A DNA stretch of 64,000 nucleotides from Bufo bufo (taxonomy: Eukaryota; Chordata; Amphibia; Anura; Bufonidae): contig NC_053392.1 of NCBI RefSeq assembly GCF_905171765.1, forward strand, positions 369,935,442-369,999,441, in the 5' to 3' direction. Both the position numbers and the translations under genes were made by a program. The notes under the pieces were generated by a model that worked only from the letters and a program-made list of their open reading frames with translations, had not been told where the DNA came from and did not search any database. Shown here one piece after another: positions 57,984 through 64,000 of the stretch (its first letter is position 1; the number at the start of each line of letters is the position of its first letter).

Positions 57984-58071
57984 GTGAACAGGAAGCGCCC
58001 AGAGGAGTCGGCGCTTAAGAGGGGTCAGACGCCCCTCCCACAAATTCAGGCTGACATTTCAGCCTTCCAAC
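57984..58071 (-). repeat. Split repeat A1
   Basis: Shares 'gtgaacaggaagcgcccag' with A2 and ends 'cagccttccaac', the outer 5' edge of the element. Confidence 0.9.
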
Positions 58072-58805
58072 ATATATTATTTATTTATTTATTTTTATAG
58101 TTTTATTAGCAATAATAATTCCACACTAAATTAATACATCAAAGTTGCAGTTTCAATACCCATGAACCCGACCCCCCAGTTCCCTCCCAAACTCCCACCC
58201 CTAGAGCTATTATATATATATATTATTAGCATGTAGGGAATAGGAAATAGTCATGACTACTTGTATTATACAGTATGAATAATCTTCTACATTTGCTGCC
58301 AACACATCTGCTTAAATAATCTGTGTAGGTTTTCTTGGAAATCCGCAGCATGTTGCATTGGCAATTGAAATAGGAAAGTGTAAATATTTGGTGAAAAAAA
58401 ATCAAAATAGACTTTTCTTCCTTTTCTGCTTTCTGTAAATATTCAATAAAATTCATTTAATCTGACATCAATGAGACCTAATCCAGATTATCAAATATTC
58501 TGTATTATCAGACAATCATGGAAAGGAATGTAACTGTATTATGCACAGCGAAATTTGAAACAAAATGTTAACATAAAATCAACTTCTATAATGTCTCAAC
58601 TGGCACAATTTTCTAATTGGCGGATCATTCTGTGCCGGGTTTTGCGATACTATATATTCAGAAAATAGAGACTAGTTCTTCAGACTTTCTGGATTAGTGG
58701 ATGTCAAAGTGAAGGAATTTTTCTGTATAAGAAGCAATTCTAGTAAACTGATTTTTGTTCACAATGTCTTATTAATGTAGTCAGGGATGATATTAGTCTG
58801 ATTAA
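58072..58805. other. No gene seen
   Basis: AT-rich flank beginning with (ATTT)n-like sequence. No structure that I can support. Confidence 0.6.
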
Positions 58806-58956
58806 GAGTCCATTCACACCTCCGTGTGTGCATTGCTGTTCCGCGGATCCGCAAAACACGGACAGTGGCAATGTGCGTTCCGGCAATGTGCGGCAATGGG
58901 TCCGCAATTCCGTTCAGCAAAATGCGAAGCGGAATTGCGGATGTGTGAATGGAGCC
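58806..58956. mobile_element. Harbinger-type MITE, 151 bp
   Basis: GAGTCCATTCACACCTCCG at left faces GTGTGAATGGAGCC at right, flanked by the TSD TAA (58803-58805 and 58957-58959). The interior has 'gcggatccgcaaaacacgg'. Confidence 0.88.
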
Positions 58957-59202
58957 TAAGCCTGAAAGAGTATAATTACTGAACTCTGATCCTTAAAAGG
59001 GATTTTCCTTAGAAGAGGTCACAATGTTTTATAGGTAGTGAGTGGTCTGTCCAGTCTGCTTCATTGTTTACACAGGTACAGTGCCATACATACATGTAGT
59101 TGTGTCTAGTACTGCAACTTGGTCCTACTCATTTGAATGAGATCAGAATATCAGACACAGACACCCTTATGGAAGAGCCACTGTGCCTGTGTAAACAACT
59201 AA

Positions 59203-59428
59203 GGGGATCCGCAAAGCACGGATACTGGCTGCGTGTGTTCCGCATTTAATGTAAAACGGACAACAATAGGACATGTTCTATCTTTTTGCAGGTGCCACGG
59301 AATGGACATATTGAAGTGGACAGCACACAGTGTGCTGTCTGCATCTTTTGCGGCCACACTGAAGTGAATGGGTCCGCATCCAACCGGCACACAAGGAAGA
59401 AAAAAAATAAGTTTGTGTGCATGAGCCC
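59203..59428. repeat. Harbinger-type MITE, left-truncated
   Basis: It ends GTGTGCATGAGCCC like the copy at 38708 and shares 'aacatgttct' and 'tgggtccgca'. The left end is missing. Confidence 0.65.
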
Positions 59429-59855
59429 GTAGTTTAACAGCTATAGCATTTTATATTTTTACCGTGTTTTTTTTTGTGACCAGTAAAGTTTTATTTCAGG
59501 GACATTGCTAAATAGTTTCTCTGCAAAATTTTTTTTTAAAGTTTTTAGAACCAGGTCATTTTCTGTTGATAAATATAGATCTTATCCCTTGTTTTTTTCT
59601 GCTTTCTGGTTCTGCTTGAAAGTGAAATATACTATATTATTATACTATTTATCATTTTACAATAAGGGGGTATAACTAGAAATGGCTGGGCCCCATTTAA
59701 AATTTCCGAACGCCCCCAACAACTTCCCCACAACCCCCTCATCCTGCAGCTAGTCCACTCAGTCATGTAAAAAATATGAAAAAAAAATGCTTACTAGAAC
59801 TGGACAGGAGGAAGAGTCAAAAGTTTACTTTAAAGTATTCCACCCGGATCCTTTA

Positions 59856-60154
59856 GGCTATGTCTACACGACGACATTTGTCGCGCGACAATTTTTATAA
59901 TCTATAGTCTATGGTGTCGCACTGCAACATGCAACATGCTGCGACTCCGACGCAACAGTCGCAGAAAATCCATTTGAGATGGATTTTTCTGTGACTGTTG
60001 CGTCGCAGTCACAACATGTTGCAGTGCGACACCATAGACTGCCATTATAAAAATTGTCGCGTGACATTGGTGCAACAAAATGTTGCACTACAAATGTTGC
60101 AGTGTAGTTGTGCCCTATCTGTCACGCGACAAATGTCGTCGTGTAGACGTAGCC
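59856..60154. mobile_element. Harbinger-type MITE, 299 bp
   Basis: GGCTATGTCTACACGACGAC at left faces GTCGTCGTGTAGACGTAGCC at right, with TTA on both sides (59853-59855 and 60155-60157). Nearly the whole element is an inverted repeat ('gcgacaatttttataat' and 'attataaaaattgtcgc'). Flanking sequence on both sides looks like one older repeat with 'tgccccctt' runs. Confidence 0.92.
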
Positions 60155-60157
60155 TTA

Positions 60158-60924
60158 TGCCTTCGTAGTGCTGCACACAGCAGGTATTCCCCCTTAATGT
60201 CACCTTCACAGTACAATGCTCTCTTAGTGCCCAATTCACAATAGTGATGCTCCCTTAGTGCCCCATGCCCCCTCAGTGCCCAAACTTAATAGTATGCCCG
60301 TTTATTGCCCTCACACAGTATTTATGCCCTCTTAATGCCCCCTTTACAGTAGGGCCTCCCCTGTAGTGTTAATAAAATTTAAAAAAATGAATATTCACCT
60401 AGCCCCATTTTCCCAATGAACGGAGCACATTGTGCTGTCATCACTGGAAGATCTCTGACATGTGCGCTCTACTTATCAGCTCAGAAGCTGCAAAGACATC
60501 ACTGCATCAAGCCTACTGCTGGGGAGAGCACAAGCCAAGGAATGAGCCCCAGGCTGTAATGAAAGACAGACACAGCAGTGCCCAAGTCCAGCTGCTGCAT
60601 CTGTCATTCCTAATGACCCAGGCTTCAGCTACCAGTGCTCACATACACAGTAATTTCCTGTAACTATGATTCTTTTCACATAATTCTGTAAATCTCCTTA
60701 TGTAAAACAGATTACAGAATGCAGGCACCTGTTGCTGAAAATAAATAAATAAAATCTATTAATGATCGCATCAACATATTTTAAGAAGGGAAATTCTCTG
60801 ATATTTGGTAAAGTATTCTGCTGTCAAGTCAAAATTCTATATCCAATGTTGATTACAAAATGACAATTTATATTAATCAGCAAATTATATTAAATTATTC
60901 CTTTTTAGTTAATATTAACCCTTT
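60158..60924. other. No gene seen
   Basis: The first 200 bp hold degenerate 'tgccccctta'-like runs of an old repeat. The rest is unassigned. Confidence 0.5.
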
Positions 60925-61190
60925 CAAGACCAAGCCATTTTTCCCCTTCGTGACCAGGCTTAATTTTGCAAATCTGACATGTGTCAATTAATGTGGTAAT
61001 AACTTTGGAATGCTTTTATTTATCCAAACCATTCTGAGATTGTTTTCTCGTGATATCTCGTATTTGATGTTAGGGGTAAATTTGGGTCGATAACTTTTAC
61101 CTTTATATTATAAAAAATCCCAAATTTACAGAAAATTTTGAATTTTTTTTAATTTTCAATGCATTAAAGGCAGATAGTGATACCTCATTA
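60925..61190 (-). repeat. Fragment of the 41.9-45.6 kb repeat family
   Basis: The reverse complement matches 45000-45115 and continues past it. It is interrupted on the right by the hAT derivative that starts near 61192. Confidence 0.65.
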
Positions 61191-61281
61191 TTAGTGTTGG
61201 GCGAGCAAGCTCGTTCGAACACCGCGTGTGCTTGAGTCTGTGTATTTAATTCTAATTTAGCCTCTATTTCTGAAAAGTTTC

Positions 61282-61351
61282 TGGCGGGATTCAAACTCAC
61301 AACCTTCTACATTACAGCCAAGAATGTTAACCACTACACTATAGAGCTGCA
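61282..61351 (-). repeat. tRNA-like module 5
   Basis: On the minus strand the A box TAGTGTAGTGG (61341-61331) and B-box-like AGTTTGAATCC (61297-61287) have tRNA-like spacing. Confidence 0.65.
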
Positions 61352-61477
61352 TGGCCAGTTACTAAAAGAAAAAAAAAGAAAAATATGAGACTTTTGCTGT
61401 ATTGGAATACTTACTAGTAGTTATTATTCCTATACAGCAGAAGTCTCATTTTATTTATTTTTTTAACATACCTGGCC

Positions 61478-61548
61478 ATGCAGCTCTATAGTGTTATAGT
61501 TAACATTCTGGGCTGTAATGTAGAAGGTTGTGAGTTCGAATCCCATCT
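61478..61548 (+). repeat. tRNA-like module 6
   Basis: The B box AGTTCGAATCC (61533-61543) fits the consensus. The A-box position reads TAGTGTTATAG, with one key A changed. It mirrors module 5. Confidence 0.6.
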
Positions 61549-61663
61549 GAAACTTTTCAGAAATAGAGGCTAAATTTAATTTATATATTTTATATTTTTT
61601 TTGTAATTGTAAAAAATGTATAATTACTAAAAAATTAAATAAAAAATATAATATCTATATATA

Positions 61664-62604
61664 CAGTACAGACCAAAAGTTTGGACACACCTTCTCATTC
61701 AAAGAGTTTTCTTTATTTTCATGACTATGAAAATTGTAGATTCACACTGAAGGCATCAAAACTATGAATTAACACATGTGGAATTATATACATAACAAAC
61801 AAGTGTGAAACAACTGAAAATATGTCATATTCTAGGTTCTTCAAAGTAGCCACCTTTTACTTTGATTACTGCTTTGCACACTCTTGGCATTCTCTTGATA
61901 AGCTTCAAGAGGTAGTCCCCTGAAATGGTTTTCACTTCACAGGTGTGCCCTGTCAGGTTTAATAAGTGGGATTTCTTGCCTTATAAATGGGGTTGGGACC
62001 ATCAGTTGCATTGAGGAGAAGTCAGGTGGATACACAGCTGATAGTCCTACTGAATAGACTGTTAGAATTTGTATTATGGCAAGAAAAAAGCAGCTAAGTA
62101 AAGAAAAACGAGTGGCTATCATTACTTTAAGAAATGAAGGTCAGTCAGTCAGCCGAAAAATTGGGAAAACTTTGAAAGTAAGGGCTATTTGACCATGAAG
62201 GAGAGTGATGGGGTGCTGCGCCAGATACCCTGGACTCCACAGTCACCGGACCTGAACCCAATCGAGATGGTTTGGGGTGAGCTGGACCGCAGAGTGAAGG
62301 CAAAAGGGCCAACAAGTGCTAAGCATCTCTGGGAACTCCTTCAAGACTGTTGGAAGACCATTTCAGGGGACTACCTCTTGAAGCTCATCAAGAGAATGCC
62401 AAGAGTGTGCAAAGCAGTAATCAAAGCAAAAGGTGGCTACTTTGAAGAACCTAGAATATGACATATATTTTCAGTTGTTTCACACTTGTTTGTTATGTAT
62501 ATAATTCCACATGTGTTAATTCATAGTTTTGATTCCTTCATAGTCATGAAAATAAAGAAAACTCTTTGAATGAGAAGGTGTGTCCAAACTTTTGGTCTGT
62601 ACTG
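61664..62604 (+). mobile_element. Internally deleted Tc1 element
   Basis: Long inverted ends start CAGTACAGACCAAAAGTTTG and finish with the complement. TA flanks both sides (61662-61663 and 62605-62606). The inverted repeats are about 200 bp with few differences. At 941 bp it is too short for a whole transposase. Confidence 0.93.
62076..62461 (+). pseudogene. Tc1 transposase remnant
   Basis: The start MARKKQLSKEKRVAIITLRN is followed after about 35 codons by a jump, with frame change, to the C-terminal part: [20 protein letters not shown] near 62229-62290, then KRMPRVCKAVIKAKGGYFEE. The region with the first two catalytic Asp is deleted. The catalytic Glu is present. Confidence 0.88.
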
Positions 62605-62616
62605 TATATATATACA

Positions 62617-64000
62617 CACTGCTCAAAAAAATAAAGGGAACACTTAAACAACACAATGTAACTCCAAGTCAATCACAATTCTGTGAAATCAAACTGTCCA
62701 CTTAGGAAGCAACACTGTGTGATAATCAATTTCACATGCTGTTGTGCAAATGGGATAGACAACAGGTGAAAATTATAGGAAATTAGCAAGACACCCCCAA
62801 TAAAGGAGTGGTTCTGCAGGTGGTGATCACAGACCACTTCTCAGTTCCTATGCTTCCTGGCTGATGTTTTGGTCACTTTTGAATGCTGGCGGTGCTTTCA
62901 CTCTAGTGGTAGCATGAGACGGAGTCTACAACCCACACATGTGGCTCAGGTAGTGCAGCTTATCCAGGATGGCACATCAATGCGAGCTGTGGCAAGAAGG
63001 TTTGCTGTGTCTGTCAGCGTAGTGTCCAGAGCATGGAGGCGCTACCAGGAGACAGGCCAGTACATCGGGAGACGTGGAGGAGGCCGTAGGAGGGCAACAA
63101 CCCAGCAGCAGGACCGCTACCTCCGCCTTTGTGCAAGGAGGAACAGGAGGAGCACTGCCAGAGCCCTGCAAAATGACCTCCAGCAGGCCACAAATGTGCA
63201 TGTGTCTGCTCAAACGGTCAGAAACGGACTCCATGAGGGTGATATGAGGGCCCGACGTCCACAGGTGGGGGTTGTGCTTACAGCCCAACACCATGCAGGA
63301 CGTTTGACATTTGCCAGAGAACACCAAGATTGGCAAATTCGCCATTGGTGCCCTGTGCTCTTCACAGATGAAAGCAGGTTCACACTGAGCACATGTGACA
63401 GACGTAACAGAGTCTGGAGACGCTGTGGAGAACGTTCTGCTGCCTGCAACATCCTCCAGCATGACCGGTTTGGCATTGGGTTAGTAATGGTGTGGGGTGG
63501 CATTTCTTTGGAGGGCTGCACAGCCCTCCATGTGCTCGCCAGAGGTAGCCTGACTGCCATTAGGTACCGAGATGAGATCCTCAGACCCCTTGTGAGACCA
63601 TATGCTGGTGCTGTTGGCCCTGGGTTCCTCCTAATGCAAGACAATTCTAGACCTCAAGTGGCTGGAGTGTGTCAGCAGTTCCTGCAAGATGAAGGCATTG
63701 ATGCTATGGACTGGCCCGCCCGTTCCCCAGACCTGAATCCAATTGAGCACATCTGGGACATCATGTCTCGCTCTATCCACCAACGTCACGTTGCACCACA
63801 GACTGTCCAGGAGTTGGCAGATGCTTTAGTCCAGGTCTGGGAGGAGATCCCTCAGGAGACCGTCCGCCACCTCATCAGGAGCATGCACAGGCGTTGTAGG
63901 GAGGTCATACAGGCACGTGGAGGCCACACACACTACTGAGCCTTATTTTGACTTGTTTTAAGGACATTACATCAAAGTTGGATCAGCCTGTAGTGTGTTT
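62617..64000 (+). mobile_element. Tc1 element, cut by the window end
   Basis: The left end CACTGCTCAAAAAAATAAAG is preceded by TACA, so the TA target has a 2-bp discrepancy. An intact transposase follows. The right inverted repeat lies beyond 64000. The element begins only 12 bp after the end of the previous Tc1. Confidence 0.9.
62914..63939 (+). CDS. Tc1-family transposase, intact (341 aa)
   Basis: It cuts and pastes the element at TA sites. An N-terminal helix-turn-helix pair occupies about 1-110 ([20 protein letters not shown]) with the basic GRRGGGRRR hook at 52-60. Catalytic residues are D152 (FTDESRF), D243 (LMQDNSRPQ) and E278 (LNPIEHIW). The 90 and 34 residues between them fit the DD34E pattern. 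Length matches the family (about 340 aa). The frame is open 15 codons further up, but [12 protein letters not shown] is the better start. The usual DNARPH reads DNSRPQ, so the His next to the second Asp is replaced. The stop is TGA at 63937. It is 1026 bases without a stop or shift in a neighbourhood of relics. Confidence 0.93.
   Translation: MRRSLQPTHVAQVVQLIQDGTSMRAVARRFAVSVSVVSRAWRRYQETGQYIGRRGGGRRRATTQQQDRYLRLCARRNRRSTARALQNDLQQATNVHVSAQTVRNGLHEGDMRARRPQVGVVLTAQHHAGRLTFAREHQDWQIRHWCPVLFTDESRFTLSTCDRRNRVWRRCGERSAACNILQHDRFGIGLVMVWGGISLEGCTALHVLARGSLTAIRYRDEILRPLVRPYAGAVGPGFLLMQDNSRPQVAGVCQQFLQDEGIDAMDWPARSPDLNPIEHIWDIMSRSIHQRHVAPQTVQELADALVQVWEEIPQETVRHLIRSMHRRCREVIQARGGHTHY

Larger units (their letters stand above)
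51997..58071 (-). mobile_element. Ngaro-type tyrosine-recombinase retrotransposon
   Basis: On the minus strand the order is repeat A1 (58071-57984), Gag, RT-RNase H, tyrosine recombinase, then B1 (52344-52239), A2 (52238-52143), B2 (52101-51997). This A1...B1A2B2 split-direct-repeat layout is diagnostic of Ngaro/PAT-type elements. B1 and B2 are nearly identical over 105 bp; A1 and A2 differ mainly by a 6-bp indel ('ggaacc'). Such elements integrate through a circular DNA intermediate and leave no TSD, and none is seen. Gag and RT are frameshifted, the recombinase is open. Confidence 0.9.
61192..61663. mobile_element. Non-autonomous hAT with tRNA-like modules, right end not seen
   Basis: The left end TAGTGTTGGGCGAGCAAGCTC resembles that of the element at 43296. 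Two tRNA-like modules face each other around a palindromic AT-rich centre ('gagacttttgctgta' and 'acagcagaagtctc'). The right half is interrupted by two Tc1 elements and its end may lie beyond the window. Confidence 0.7.

Noticed and set aside
62977..63644. Long minus-strand frames opposite the intact Tc1 transposase
   Set aside because: They are antisense shadows of a well-supported gene.

Overview
This is repeat-dense vertebrate DNA, most likely from a frog or toad. I found no host protein-coding gene and no bacterial-type gene organisation. The amphibian call is inference. It rests on the mix of families: abundant BED-finger hAT elements and their short derivatives, Harbinger-type palindromic MITEs, several Tc1 families, a Ngaro-type tyrosine-recombinase retrotransposon, Penelope-like elements (PLEs) and a chromodomain Ty3/gypsy element. 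Nearly every long open frame belongs to a transposable element.

Layout. 0.5-6.1 kb is a three-layer nest: a hAT MITE (540-6083) holds a larger decayed hAT transposon (643-5664), which holds a Harbinger MITE (917-1381); each layer has its own target-site duplication (TSD). 7.9-24.5 kb is a deeper nest. A PLE (reverse transcriptase plus GIY-YIG nuclease) was split by a SINE-like repeat, by a second hAT (9637-21352) and by a short non-autonomous LTR element (21854-24319). The second hAT carries a 141-bp minisatellite, and that array was split by a young, open chromovirus (11409-16720). 24.5-28.5 kb holds two decayed Tc1 elements. 29.4-33.3 kb holds a hammerhead-ribozyme-like motif, a hAT with CAGTGGCGTAG ends, an LTR-like relic and a 727-bp Harbinger MITE. 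35-42 kb is a scatter of Tc1 and MITE relics. 41.9-45.6 kb is one old repeat broken by a 1.6-kb hAT derivative (43296-44879) that carries four tRNA-like modules and a large palindrome. 47.6-51.3 kb has TTAA-flanked MITEs and tandem repeats. 51997-58071 is a nearly complete Ngaro-type element on the minus strand with diagnostic split direct repeats. 58.8-64 kb has more Harbinger MITEs, a second hAT derivative with tRNA-like modules, an internally deleted Tc1 and, at the window end, a Tc1 with an intact 341-aa transposase.

Likely functional coding capacity: the chromovirus Gag-Pol (11888-16162), the Tc1 transposase (62914-63939) and perhaps the Ngaro tyrosine recombinase (52391-53341). Possible functional RNA elements: two hammerhead-like motifs (21645-21710 and 29465-29515), a third with a mutated core (44051-44083), and six tRNA-like Pol III promoter modules. 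Insertion order follows from nesting: the PLE is oldest, then hAT 2 and the small LTR element, then minisatellite growth, and the chromovirus is most recent, with LTRs that differ by only about 1 % in substitutions.
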